From Janthinobacterium sp. BJB426 (GTDB taxonomy: Bacteria; Pseudomonadota; Gammaproteobacteria; Burkholderiales; Burkholderiaceae_D): DNA of 64,000 nucleotides. Both the position numbers and the translations under genes were made by a program. Below the pieces are notes generated by a model. The model had not been told where the DNA came from. It was given only the letters and a program-made list of their open reading frames with translations, and searched no databases. The first letter of the stretch is position 1. Every line of letters starts with the position of its first letter. Positions 17,461 to 25,642 of this stretch are shown piece after piece. The stretch covers positions 124,001 to 188,000 of the forward strand of contig NZ_PDZL01000010.1 of assembly GCF_002735705.1 (NCBI RefSeq), written 5' to 3'.

Positions 17461-18059
17461 TGGTCAGACTAGCTAAATTCAACGAAAACAACTTTATCGA
17501 CAGCGCGATCGCCGTCGCCGCCCAGTGTGGCGTGGGTGCCGTCTCGATGGCCGCCATCGCCGTCAAGGCCGGTGCGCCCATCGGTTCCGTGTATCACCGC
17601 TTCGATTCGCGCAACGCCATCCTGGCGCGCGCCTGGCTGCGCGTGAAGAGCGACTTCCGCGAGGAAGTGGCCAGCCGCTGGCTTGGTGGCGACACCTGGG
17701 CCGGCGTGCACGGCTTGCTGGACTGGTGCCGGCGCAAGCCCGTGTATGCACGCTTCCTGCTGCAATGCGCGGACAGCCCCGATTTCAGCAGTGGCCTCAG
17801 CGAGGAATTGCTGGCCGCCGTCGAAGAAGAGCAGGCCGCGCTCGACGCCTGTTTTGTCCGCTGCGCCGAAGCCATGCCCGCCACCACGGAGCTGGACCTC
17901 GACCACATGCTGCTCAAATTCGTCCTGATCGACGCCCCCGTGGCCGTCGTCAAGCCTTACCTGACCCAGGAGCGGCCGATACCGGCCAGCGTCGACGCCA
18001 TGCTGCGCGCCTCGCACGACGCCGTGCGCGGCTGGGCCGCCCACACCACATCACACTAA
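17460..18059 (+). CDS. TetR-family transcriptional regulator (199 aa)
   Basis: One-component repressor with an N-terminal TetR helix-turn-helix (AIAVAAQCGVGAVSMAAIAV then GSVYHRFDSRNAIL, residues about 16-55) and a divergent C-terminal ligand-binding and dimerisation domain. The start ATG gives the usual TetR N-terminus (MVRLAKFNENNFID) and sits directly on the end of a perfect palindrome, so autorepression is very likely. It is followed 17 bases later by a methionine aminopeptidase gene and then a hypothetical gene in tight array, so the regulator probably controls that operon. The ligand is unknown. Confidence 0.9.
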   Translation: MVRLAKFNENNFIDSAIAVAAQCGVGAVSMAAIAVKAGAPIGSVYHRFDSRNAILARAWLRVKSDFREEVASRWLGGDTWAGVHGLLDWCRRKPVYARFLLQCADSPDFSSGLSEELLAAVEEEQAALDACFVRCAEAMPATTELDLDHMLLKFVLIDAPVAVVKPYLTQERPIPASVDAMLRASHDAVRGWAAHTTSH

Positions 18060-18076
18060 CAAAGAAAAGAATCCCC

Positions 18077-18880
18077 ATGCGCTATTCCACTCAGCTTGAA
18101 CACGGCAAGAAAATCCCCCTGCACGACGAAGACGGTTTCATCGGCATGCGCGCGGCCGGCCGCATCGCCGCCGACACGCTCGACTACATTGCGCCTTTCG
18201 TGAAACCGGGCGTCTCGACGGCCAAGCTCGACGCCCTGTGTGAAGAATTCATGCGCGCCGCCGGCGCCATTCCGGGCACCATCGATTATCACGGTTACAA
18301 GCACGCCAGCTGTATCTCCGTCAATCACGTGGTCACGCACGGCATCCCGTCCGAGACCAAGATACTGAAAGTGGGCGATATCCTCAACATCGACGTGACG
18401 CCGAAGTTCCAGGGCTGGTTCGGCGACACCAGCCGCACCTTCAAGGTGGGCGCTGTCTCCATCCTGGCCAACCGCCTCGTCAACACGGCGTATGACGCCA
18501 TGATGGCAGGCATCCACACCGTGCGTCCGGGGGCGACTTTGGGCGACGTGGGCGCCGCCATCGAAGCGGTGGCCAAGGCGCAGGGCTTTTCCTCCGTGCG
18601 CGACTTCTGCGGCCATGGCGTGGGCCAGGTCTTCCACGACACGCCGCAAGTGCTGCACTATGGCCGCGCCGGCACGGGCATCGTGCTCGAACCGGGCATG
18701 ATTTTTACCATCGAGCCGATGCTCAACGTGGGCAGCTACCAGGTCAAGGTCTTGCCCGACAAATGGACGACGGTGACGAAAGACCGTTCGCTGTCGGCGC
18801 AGTTCGAGCACTCGCTGGCCGTGACGGAAACGGGCTTTGAAATCTTCACCCTGACCGGTTCGACCGAGCCGCTGGTGTAA
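18077..18880 (+). CDS. map: Methionine aminopeptidase, type I (267 aa)
   Basis: Removes the initiator methionine from new proteins. It has the pita-bread fold with all five metal ligands visible: two Asp in NIDVTPKFQGWFGDTSRTF, His in GHGVGQVFHD, Glu in FTIEPML and Glu in SAQFEHSL, plus the substrate His in YHGYKHASC. Length is normal for type I. The ATG at 18077 starts MRYSTQLEH; upstream in-frame sequence runs through tetR in another frame and is not part of it. Because it is in a TetR-controlled operon rather than next to rpsB/tsf, it is probably an accessory, conditionally expressed copy. Confidence 0.93.
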   Translation: MRYSTQLEHGKKIPLHDEDGFIGMRAAGRIAADTLDYIAPFVKPGVSTAKLDALCEEFMRAAGAIPGTIDYHGYKHASCISVNHVVTHGIPSETKILKVGDILNIDVTPKFQGWFGDTSRTFKVGAVSILANRLVNTAYDAMMAGIHTVRPGATLGDVGAAIEAVAKAQGFSSVRDFCGHGVGQVFHDTPQVLHYGRAGTGIVLEPGMIFTIEPMLNVGSYQVKVLPDKWTTVTKDRSLSAQFEHSLAVTETGFEIFTLTGSTEPLV

Positions 18881-18882
18881 GC

Positions 18883-19407
18883 ATGGATGACGCGCGCCGG
18901 CAGCAGCTCATCGATATCGTCGCCGCGAAAACCGGCGTGGATGTCGCTTGCGCGGCGCGCCACCTGGCGCTGCATGACGACGACGTGGCGGCCGCCCTGC
19001 GCGGCATCGACGCCGAACGCTACACGCTGACGCAGCGCCTGCTGAACAAATACGGGCGCGATCCGGAAGACGCGCTGCAACACGTGGCGCTGGCCGTGCT
19101 GCAGCAGGAAGGCATCCGCAGCGACAGCGTGCTGCGCGCCGAACGTATCGCGGCCCTGGCGCCGGAAGTGGCATGCGTGCTCACGCTGGCCGAGTGGCTG
19201 GCTTATGTGGACTGGGAAGGCTTCGACAGCGCCCTCTACGTGAATATCGACGCGGTGGCGGCGATCATCGCCGGTGCATTGGGTCTGCCCGAGGTGGCCG
19301 CCAACCTGCTGCAAATGCGCGATGCAGCCGTGTTTGAAACGCAGCGTGCCGCGCTGGCCGCTGCGGCACTGCTGTTCATCGAGCGCCACACTACGCAGTT
19401 TCCCTGA
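18883..19407 (+). CDS. Hypothetical protein in the tetR-map operon (174 aa)
   Basis: I do not recognise this protein. It starts 2 bases after the map stop, so it is co-translated with map. The N-terminal part (VAAKTGVDVACAARHLALHD) looks like a small helical UBA-like or helix-turn-helix fold; the rest is strongly alpha-helical and Ala/Leu-rich, with no signal peptide or clear membrane helix. Codon use matches its neighbours. Being last in a TetR-controlled operon, it may act on the same process as the aminopeptidase, but this is inference. Confidence 0.65.
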   Translation: MDDARRQQLIDIVAAKTGVDVACAARHLALHDDDVAAALRGIDAERYTLTQRLLNKYGRDPEDALQHVALAVLQQEGIRSDSVLRAERIAALAPEVACVLTLAEWLAYVDWEGFDSALYVNIDAVAAIIAGALGLPEVAANLLQMRDAAVFETQRAALAAAALLFIERHTTQFP

Positions 19408-19485
19408 CGGCTGGCGCTTTGCCGCCGGGAGGCGCGCGTCTTACAATGTCGGCAAGCACTGTTGCCCCATTTTGAAGACTTCCGC

Positions 19486-20133
19486 ATGAGCGATTTTCCC
19501 GAAGATATCTACACCGAGCCGTCCGCCGACGTGCATACCCTGAACAATCTGGGCCCCTTGACCGGCATGGCCGGCATCTGGACGGGCACGCGCGGCCTGG
19601 ACGTCAAGCCGAAAGCGGACGGGCCGCGCAAGCAGGCGTTTGTCGAGCGCATCGAACTGCAGCCGATCGACCCCGTTACCAACGGCCCGCAACTGTTCTA
19701 CGGCTTGCGCTACTACATCCACATCACCAAGCCGGATCAGGTCAAGACGTATCATGAGCAGGTCGGCTACTGGCTGTGGGAGCCGGCCACGGGCGCCGTG
19801 ATCCAGACCCTGGCCATCCCGCGCGGCCAGATCGCCATGGCGTCCGGCATGACGACGGCGGACGCCACCAGTTTCGAATTGGTGGCCAAGCGCGATTCGA
19901 CGGCCTACGGCATCTGCTCGAACCCCTTCCTCGAACACGCGTTCACCACCGTCGAATATCGCATCAAGGTCGATATCCACGCCGATGGCACCTGGGGCTA
20001 CGACGAAGACACGGTCATGCTGATCCGCGGCAAGGACGAACCATTCCACCACACGGACCGTAACCTGCTGACAAAAGTCGCCGAGCCGACGCCGAACCCG
20101 ATGGCCTTGCAGGCGCTGGCGGCGGCTGCTTAA
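19486..20133 (+). CDS. Nitrobindin-like heme-binding beta-barrel protein (215 aa)
   Basis: Predicted member of the nitrobindin/THAP4 beta-barrel family (FABP-like), which binds heme and can react with nitric oxide or peroxynitrite. The family signature GxWxGxxG appears as GIWTGTRG (about 26-33). The C-terminal FHHTDRN provides a His at the position of the heme ligand in nitrobindins. Long beta strands separate them (YGLRYYIHI, EVGYWLWEP-like, YRIKVDIHADGTWGYDEDTV). No signal peptide, so cytoplasmic. I chose the ATG at 19486 over an upstream TTG because it begins MSDFPEDIYTE with GAAGA before it. Its stop codon overlaps that of the convergent Sel1 gene. Confidence 0.8.
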   Translation: MSDFPEDIYTEPSADVHTLNNLGPLTGMAGIWTGTRGLDVKPKADGPRKQAFVERIELQPIDPVTNGPQLFYGLRYYIHITKPDQVKTYHEQVGYWLWEPATGAVIQTLAIPRGQIAMASGMTTADATSFELVAKRDSTAYGICSNPFLEHAFTTVEYRIKVDIHADGTWGYDEDTVMLIRGKDEPFHHTDRNLLTKVAEPTPNPMALQALAAAA

Positions 20134-22592
20134 GGTTGCCCCTGGGCGACGGCCTTGATCGCGCGTTCCTCGCCCATGGCGGCGGCGATCTTCCAGCGCT
20201 GCATGGCGCTGGCGCGGTCGGGGCGTTTTAATCCAGCACCTTCCCAGTCCATCAAGCCCAGGTTGTAGATGTCGCCCGCGCTGCCCTTGTCGGCGGCCAG
20301 GGTGAACCATTTGCGCGCTTCCTTGTGGTTGACGGGGATCTGGTAGCCGCGCACGTGGTACAGGCCCAACAAGTGCATGGCTTGCGCATTGCCCTTGTTC
20401 GCGGCCTGTTTCAGCAGGTCGAGTCCGCGCGCCATGTTGCGCGGCTCTTGCCAGCCTTCGGCCAGCATCACGCCTTTCGCTGTCAGCGCATAACTGTCGT
20501 TTTTCACGAGGCCCTTGCCGATCAGCGGCTTGGCGGCCAGCTGGCGCGCTGCGCGCTGCTGCGCCGTTGGCGCGGTGATGGGGCCGGGTTTGCCTTCGCC
20601 CATCAGCAGCATCCAGCCATACAGACCATACGCGCCCGCGTCACCCTTGCCGACCAGGCTTTCCAGCATGGCCAGTGCCTGCACCTTGTCGCCATTTTCA
20701 TACAGCTTGACGGCCTTGGTGCTACTGGCATCCTGCGGCACGGTGGCTGGCGCATGCGGTGCGACGGGCGCCGATGCCATGGCCGTTTGCGGCGGTGGAG
20801 CAGCCGGGCGTACGCGCACGGGCAAGCCATAGCTGGCGGCCAGCACGGCCAGGCTGGCGGGCGCGAGGATCAGCACGTGCGCCAGCTGGTTGCGGCGGCC
20901 CTTGCCGGCGATGCCCATGGCCCGTTCCGCCTGCTGTTCGCCGCCCAGCGCTTCGCTCAGCACGTTTTTCACCTTGCGGTTGAACAGCCAGTAGCCGGCG
21001 CCCGTGACGAGCAAGCCGGCGACGGCGGCGGCACCGCGTCCGGCGAAAAACCAGGTGGCGATGGCGGCGGCCAGGGCGGCCAGCGCGCTTTTCCACCAGA
21101 ATTGCTTGGCCAGCCGCGTGTAGACCTGGCGCAAGGCGCCCAGCACGCAGGTGCGCACATTTTGCGCATACTCGGCGGAGACGACGTCGACGTGCGCGTG
21201 GTCGGTTACTCCGCTGAGCACCGATTCAATCACGTCCGCATTCAGTTCCGAGGCGGCCACGTCGCGCAGCGGCGTGAGCAAACCCTGCACATGGGCCGAG
21301 AACAGGCCGTCGTCGGCGCTGCCGGCCAGCGCGTCGCTGAGCGCCTTGAGGTCGCCGCGCAGCAGTTTTTCCACGATGTCGTCCAGGGTCAGCCAGCGCA
21401 GATCCGTGCCATACGCCACCAGGTGGTGCTTTTCGGCGTTGCACGATGCGTCCAGGCGCACGATGCGCAGCTTGGCCGCATACAGGGCGTCGACTTCCTG
21501 CGGCTGGTCTTCATTGTAAATGCTCACTTTCGCCAGGGCCAGGCTGCTGGCAATGGCCGCCAGTGAGTGCACGCTCTCCTTGTCGCGGATACGGCGCGCA
21601 TCGTCGGGCGCCTGCTTGGGCAGGCTGACGCTGTAGCCTGGTGTCACGTGCACGTCGACCCAGGCCGCCTTGCCCACCTTGCCGGAACCGTCGCACGGGT
21701 TGCAGCGCAAGTCGCCCACGCCGCTGCAGGTGCGGCACGTCACCTTGCCGCTGGCGCGGCAGGTGCCGCAATTGATGCTGCCGGAACCGTGGCAGGTGCT
21801 GCAACTGACCTTGCCGTAGCTGCAATGGTAGCAAGAGCGGTATTCGGTGCGGTACTGGGCGCGCGTTTCGCTGTGGTAGCTGGTGTGCGAGCTGCCGTTG
21901 CTGTAAGTGGTAGTGGGTACTTGCACCGTGACGTAGTCGGTGACTTGCTCGGAGACCGTGCCGCTGCCGCTGCAATACGAGCACGACACCTTGCCGCTGC
22001 CGTAGCAGCCATACGCGTCGCAGCTGACGGTGCGCCCGCCGTGGCAGCTCCAGCATGTTTCCGTCGTCAGACCGTGGCAGGTGTGGCAGCCGATGCGGCC
22101 TTTGCCGGTGCAGTTGCTGCAGGTATCGAGGTGCCAGTACTTGACGGCGTGCGGCAGGTAGACGCCCGCTTCGATGCCGTTGTAGGCCTGGCCTGCCTGG
22201 CGCAAGGCATTGTCGAGTTTGCCCGCCGCGCGGCGCAGTCTTTCCTTTTCCTGCGCGTGAGCGAGCGCTCCCACCTCGTGGGAGCCACAGCGGCAGTCAT
22301 TGCCCGCCGGCGTGAAATAGCCATTGATGACGCGCTGCTCGAAGCGCGCCTCGAGCGCATAGTTCGCCTGCAGGGAAAAATCCTGCAGCACGTCTTCCTC
22401 GCCCAGCGGCGTGATGTCGTGCGGCTCGAAGCGCGTCTTGTCCTGTACCAGGGCGCGCAGCTTGCCCAGCACCGTGGGTATCTCTTCCTTGTCGAGCTTG
22501 AGGGGCGCAGGCGCCGTCACGGTCGTTGCTGATGCCTGGGGCATGTCCTCGCTGCCTTGGGTATCGGTGGCCGTTTCGGTGCTGGGGTTCAT
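20130..22592 (-). CDS. DnaJ-like cysteine-rich, membrane and Sel1-repeat protein (820 aa)
   Basis: Unusual chimera. The middle (about 155-320) carries ten cysteine-pair modules of the DnaJ zinc-finger type, such as CSTCHGSG, CRTCSGVG and CNPCDGSG; nine are CxxC and one is CDAYGC. A region of about 200 residues without recognised motifs follows, then two hydrophobic helices (about 505-545) and another near 585-605. The C-terminal 200 residues are Sel1-like repeats (QAMHLLGLYHVRGYQIPVNHKEARKWFTLAADKGSAGD, read across two repeats). No J domain is present, so it is not a DnaJ. Likely an inner-membrane scaffold with a zinc-binding cytoplasmic part, but its function is unknown. AGGA precedes the ATG. 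Confidence 0.85.
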   Translation of the reverse strand: MNPSTETATDTQGSEDMPQASATTVTAPAPLKLDKEEIPTVLGKLRALVQDKTRFEPHDITPLGEEDVLQDFSLQANYALEARFEQRVINGYFTPAGNDCRCGSHEVGALAHAQEKERLRRAAGKLDNALRQAGQAYNGIEAGVYLPHAVKYWHLDTCSNCTGKGRIGCHTCHGLTTETCWSCHGGRTVSCDAYGCYGSGKVSCSYCSGSGTVSEQVTDYVTVQVPTTTYSNGSSHTSYHSETRAQYRTEYRSCYHCSYGKVSCSTCHGSGSINCGTCRASGKVTCRTCSGVGDLRCNPCDGSGKVGKAAWVDVHVTPGYSVSLPKQAPDDARRIRDKESVHSLAAIASSLALAKVSIYNEDQPQEVDALYAAKLRIVRLDASCNAEKHHLVAYGTDLRWLTLDDIVEKLLRGDLKALSDALAGSADDGLFSAHVQGLLTPLRDVAASELNADVIESVLSGVTDHAHVDVVSAEYAQNVRTCVLGALRQVYTRLAKQFWWKSALAALAAAIATWFFAGRGAAAVAGLLVTGAGYWLFNRKVKNVLSEALGGEQQAERAMGIAGKGRRNQLAHVLILAPASLAVLAASYGLPVRVRPAAPPPQTAMASAPVAPHAPATVPQDASSTKAVKLYENGDKVQALAMLESLVGKGDAGAYGLYGWMLLMGEGKPGPITAPTAQQRAARQLAAKPLIGKGLVKNDSYALTAKGVMLAEGWQEPRNMARGLDLLKQAANKGNAQAMHLLGLYHVRGYQIPVNHKEARKWFTLAADKGSAGDIYNLGLMDWEGAGLKRPDRASAMQRWKIAAAMGEERAIKAVAQGQP

Positions 22593-22673
22593 GCGCGTCC
22601 TTTTGCTCTCTGGAAAGATGTTTGAATTTTAGCATCCCCATATGACAAACCATGACAAAGCGGATCCGCTTTT

Positions 22674-23453
22674 TCAGCGCAGGCCGCGGCGGAACTGGTC
22701 TGGCGTGCCGCCGCTTTGCCGGCGAAACATGGCGATGAAGGCCGAGGCCGTGCTGTAGCCCAGTTCCAGCGCGATGGCCTGCACGGTGTCTCCCCGTTCC
22801 AGCAGGGGCAGGGCGGCCAGGAAACGCTGGCGCTGGCGCCATTCGCCGAAGGGCATGCCCAGTTCGCGCTGGCAGCGCCGGGCCAGGGTGCGCTCCGTGA
22901 CATGCAGTTGCGCGGCCCACTCCGCCAGTGAGCGGTTACTGCCCGGCTCCGCCTGCAGGGCGGCCAGCAGCGCCGCGATGACGGGCTCGTCGCTGCCCGG
23001 CAGGTAGTTGCGGCTGCACGGCGCCAGCTGCAACTGGTCCACCAGCACCTGCGCCAGGCGCTGGTCGGCTTCGGTGGCGGGCGTGGTGACGTTTCTTTCT
23101 GCAAAATCGCCGAGTATGGCTTTCAGCAAGGGACTCAATACGAGCGCGCACGGCTGCGCCGGCAGTTGTGCGCACAGGCTGGCGTCGATGTAGGCCGAGT
23201 GAAACACGACATCCTGGCGGATATAGCCATCGTGCAAGGTCTCGGGCGGTATCCACACGGCGTACTGGGGCGGCGACAGATAGCGCTGGCCCGCCACCAT
23301 GATTTCCATCACGCCCGTGGAGCAATACGTGAGCTGGCCCCACGGATGGCTCTGGTAATCGAATTGTTGGTGCGCGTGGTAATCGTCGAGGCGAAAGTAC
23401 ACGGGATAGGGCAGGGCGTCGGAAACGGCGGGAAAATGCTGGTTGCTGGCCAT
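22674..23453 (-). CDS. AraC-family transcriptional regulator (259 aa)
   Basis: An N-terminal cupin-like sensor (YHAHQQFDYQSHPWGQLTYCSTGVMEI with DDYHAH near residue 25, read in separate strands) is followed by a C-terminal double helix-turn-helix (about 160-255): SLAEWAAQLHVTERTLARRC and VQAIALELGYSTASAFIAMF. It is divergent from an EamA-type exporter gene with a 101-bp gap holding nested inverted repeats, so it probably controls that exporter and itself. The inducer is unknown. Confidence 0.92.
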   Translation of the reverse strand: MASNQHFPAVSDALPYPVYFRLDDYHAHQQFDYQSHPWGQLTYCSTGVMEIMVAGQRYLSPPQYAVWIPPETLHDGYIRQDVVFHSAYIDASLCAQLPAQPCALVLSPLLKAILGDFAERNVTTPATEADQRLAQVLVDQLQLAPCSRNYLPGSDEPVIAALLAALQAEPGSNRSLAEWAAQLHVTERTLARRCQRELGMPFGEWRQRQRFLAALPLLERGDTVQAIALELGYSTASAFIAMFRRQSGGTPDQFRRGLR

Positions 23454-23480
23454 GGTGTCTTTGTCCTGTTCTTCGCATCG

Positions 23481-23518
23481 ATTGTCCGATATGGATTATA
23501 TCCATGGAATCGGACCAT
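23481..23518. promoter_or_regulatory. Nested inverted repeats between araC-type regulator and exporter
   Basis: Outer arms of 10 bp (23481-23490 and 23509-23518) match at 9 of 10 positions. Inside them lies a second perfect palindrome ATGGAT-TAT-ATCCAT (23491-23505). The array sits in the middle of the divergent promoter region and is the best candidate operator for the AraC-type regulator. Confidence 0.5.
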
Positions 23519-23554
23519 GCGAAAATGGCGGTCTTGAATAATGGAGTACGCCGC

Positions 23555-24445
23555 ATGCAAGTGAAACACTATCTGTTACCCGTGATCGCCGTGCTGATCT
23601 GGGCCATCAATACCATCGTCAGCAAGATGGCTGTCGGCGTGATCGATCCGGCCGCCATCTCGTTCTACCGCTGGCTGCTGGCCGGCGTGCTGCTGGCGCT
23701 CGTGTTCGGCCGCGCCGTGTGGAAGCAGCGGGCCGTGGTGCAACCGTATCTGGGGAAATTGTTTGTGCTGGGCATGTTGGGCATGGTCATGTACCAGTGC
23801 CTCGCCTACATCGCCGCGCAAACGACGACGGCTACCAATATGGGCATCCTGGCGTCCATGATGCCGCTGCTGGCCGTGGGCCTGTCCGTATTGTTGTTGA
23901 AAGAAGCGCCAACCGTGGGCGGCGTGTTTGGCGGCCTCGTGTCGCTGCTGGGACTTGGCTACTTACTCAGCCATGGCGACCCGGCAGCCCTGCTGGCCCA
24001 TGGCGCGGCCATCGGTGACGCCCTGATGCTGCTGGCCTGCCTGTCGTATGCGGGCTATGGCGTGCTGCTCAAGCGCTGGAAGATTCCCCTGAATAACTGG
24101 CACTCGCTGCTGATCCAGGTCTGGTGCGCCGTGCCCGTGCTGTTCGTGTATTACCTGAGCCAGTCCGCGCCGCCCGTCACCAGCGCCGGCCTGCCGCTGG
24201 TACTGTTTGCCGGCATTCCCGCGTCCATCATCGCGCCGTTCCTGTGGATGCACGGCCTGGCCAAGCTGGGGCCGAGCCGCGCGACGACCTTGATGAATCT
24301 GCTGCCCGTGTTCACGGTGATCATCGCCATGCTGTTCTTGGGGGAAACCTTGCACAGCTATGACGTGATCGGTGGCGGCGTGACCCTGCTGGGCGTGGTG
24401 ATGGTGCAATATCTGAAACGTCCGCTGCGCCGCGCCAGCGCCTAG
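23555..24445 (+). CDS. EamA/DMT-family membrane transporter (296 aa)
   Basis: Drug/metabolite transporter superfamily protein with ten predicted membrane helices arranged as two EamA repeats (about 5-145 and 155-290). Landmarks are the first helix PVIAVLIWAINTIVSKMA, FYRWLLAGVLL, and in the second repeat LLPVFTVIIAMLFLGETL. Such proteins export amino acids, metabolites or drugs. The start is set at the ATG (23555) with GGAG nine bases before it; an earlier in-frame ATG adds 17 hydrophilic residues without a better site. It is probably controlled by the divergent AraC-type regulator. Confidence 0.9.
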   Translation: MQVKHYLLPVIAVLIWAINTIVSKMAVGVIDPAAISFYRWLLAGVLLALVFGRAVWKQRAVVQPYLGKLFVLGMLGMVMYQCLAYIAAQTTTATNMGILASMMPLLAVGLSVLLLKEAPTVGGVFGGLVSLLGLGYLLSHGDPAALLAHGAAIGDALMLLACLSYAGYGVLLKRWKIPLNNWHSLLIQVWCAVPVLFVYYLSQSAPPVTSAGLPLVLFAGIPASIIAPFLWMHGLAKLGPSRATTLMNLLPVFTVIIAMLFLGETLHSYDVIGGGVTLLGVVMVQYLKRPLRRASA

Positions 24446-24477
24446 TGCTATGCTGGTGTTTTGAACAAGGAGCCATC

Positions 24478-25065
24478 ATGCCGGACATTGATACCCTGTT
24501 GAGCGAATTGGAAGCATTTGGCAGCAGCAACGATGCGGCGCATGCGGAGCGGGCCAGCCGCATGCTCAACATCACGCGCGACACGGGCGAGCTGCTGGCC
24601 GTGATGGTGCACGTGCGCGGTGCGCGGCGGGTGCTGGAAATCGGCACCTCGAACGGCTATTCCACCCTGTGGCTGGCGCGCGCCGTGCAGGCGCTGGGCG
24701 GCAAGGTGGTGACGGTGGAAAAGGCGCAGGACAAGTTCGACATGGCGCATGCCAACTTTGTGCGCGCGCAATTGCAGGGCGTAATCGGCCAGCTGCTGGC
24801 GGACGCGGGCGACGTGCTGCGCGATGCGGCGGACGGCGCCTACGATTTCATCTTCCTCGATTCCGCGCGCCAGCAATACGCGCAATGGTGGCCGCAGCTG
24901 GACCGCGTGCTGGCGGCCGGCGGCGTGCTGGTGGTCGACAACGCCAGTTCGCACTACGCGGACATGGCCGGTTTTATCGAGGCCATCCGCGCCGACAGCC
25001 GCTACACGACGTGCCTGGCCACCGTCGGCAAGGGCGAATTCATCGCCGTCAAGGCAGGCAACTAG
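24478..25065 (+). CDS. Class I SAM-dependent O-methyltransferase (195 aa)
   Basis: Rossmann-fold methyltransferase of the catechol/caffeoyl-CoA O-methyltransferase group. The SAM site shows VLEIGTSNGYSTLWLA (about 57-72) and VVTVEKAQDKFDMA; the acidic metal-binding region is YDFIFLDSARQQYAQWW (about 121-137), and GGVLVVDNASSH follows. Short for the family but complete. AAGGAG lies 7 bases before the ATG. The gene abuts the stop of the convergent Met-sulfoxide reductase gene with no spacer. Substrate unknown. Confidence 0.88.
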   Translation: MPDIDTLLSELEAFGSSNDAAHAERASRMLNITRDTGELLAVMVHVRGARRVLEIGTSNGYSTLWLARAVQALGGKVVTVEKAQDKFDMAHANFVRAQLQGVIGQLLADAGDVLRDAADGAYDFIFLDSARQQYAQWWPQLDRVLAAGGVLVVDNASSHYADMAGFIEAIRADSRYTTCLATVGKGEFIAVKAGN

Positions 25066-25575
25066 TTATTCAGCAACGATAGCCGCTTCCAGCACGCGCA
25101 CCAGCGATTCGACGCCTTGCGCGTCGACTTCGTCGAAGCGGCCGATCAGGGGGCTGTCGAGGTCGAATACGCCGATGATCTGGTCGTGCGCAAACACGGG
25201 CACCACCAGTTCCGAGCGGGAATTGACGTCGCAGGCGATGTGGCCAGGAAACGCGTGCACATCGTGCACGACGATGGACTTGCCTTCGACCACCGTGGTG
25301 CCGCACACGCCGCGGCCCTTCTTGATGCGGATACAGGCCGGTTTGCCTTGGAACGGCCCCAGCACCAGTTCCTCGCCTTTCAGGAAATAAAAGCCGGCCC
25401 AGTTGAGGCCCGGCATCGTATTGAAGACCAGCGAACTGAAGTTGGCCGTATTGGCGATGAAATCGGTCTCGCCTGACAGCAAGCCTTGCAGCTGCGAGCG
25501 CAAGTCCGCATACATGGCTTGCTTGGCTTCTGGGGTATCGGTGCCGTAGGCGGCGTCGCTGATGGTAAACGTCAT
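25066..25575 (-). CDS. msrC: Free methionine-(R)-sulfoxide reductase, GAF domain (169 aa)
   Basis: Reduces free L-methionine-(R)-sulfoxide to methionine, a repair step after oxidative stress. It is a single GAF domain, and all three cysteines of the family are present (PACIRI, GVCGTT, HIACDV). The surrounding motifs NWAGFYFL, LVLGPFQGKPAC, SELVVPVF and GVFDLDSP are characteristic. Length matches the E. coli homologue. The start is the ATG at 25575, which gives the usual N-terminus; the upstream in-frame extension overlaps the LysR gene and is not family-like. Confidence 0.93.
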   Translation of the reverse strand: MTFTISDAAYGTDTPEAKQAMYADLRSQLQGLLSGETDFIANTANFSSLVFNTMPGLNWAGFYFLKGEELVLGPFQGKPACIRIKKGRGVCGTTVVEGKSIVVHDVHAFPGHIACDVNSRSELVVPVFAHDQIIGVFDLDSPLIGRFDEVDAQGVESLVRVLEAAIVAE

Positions 25576-25642
25576 GGTCGTGGTGGCGCGCAAAATGGGG
25601 AAGGCGTTATGGTAGCGCGTCTGGCCTGTCCGCGTGCGGCGT

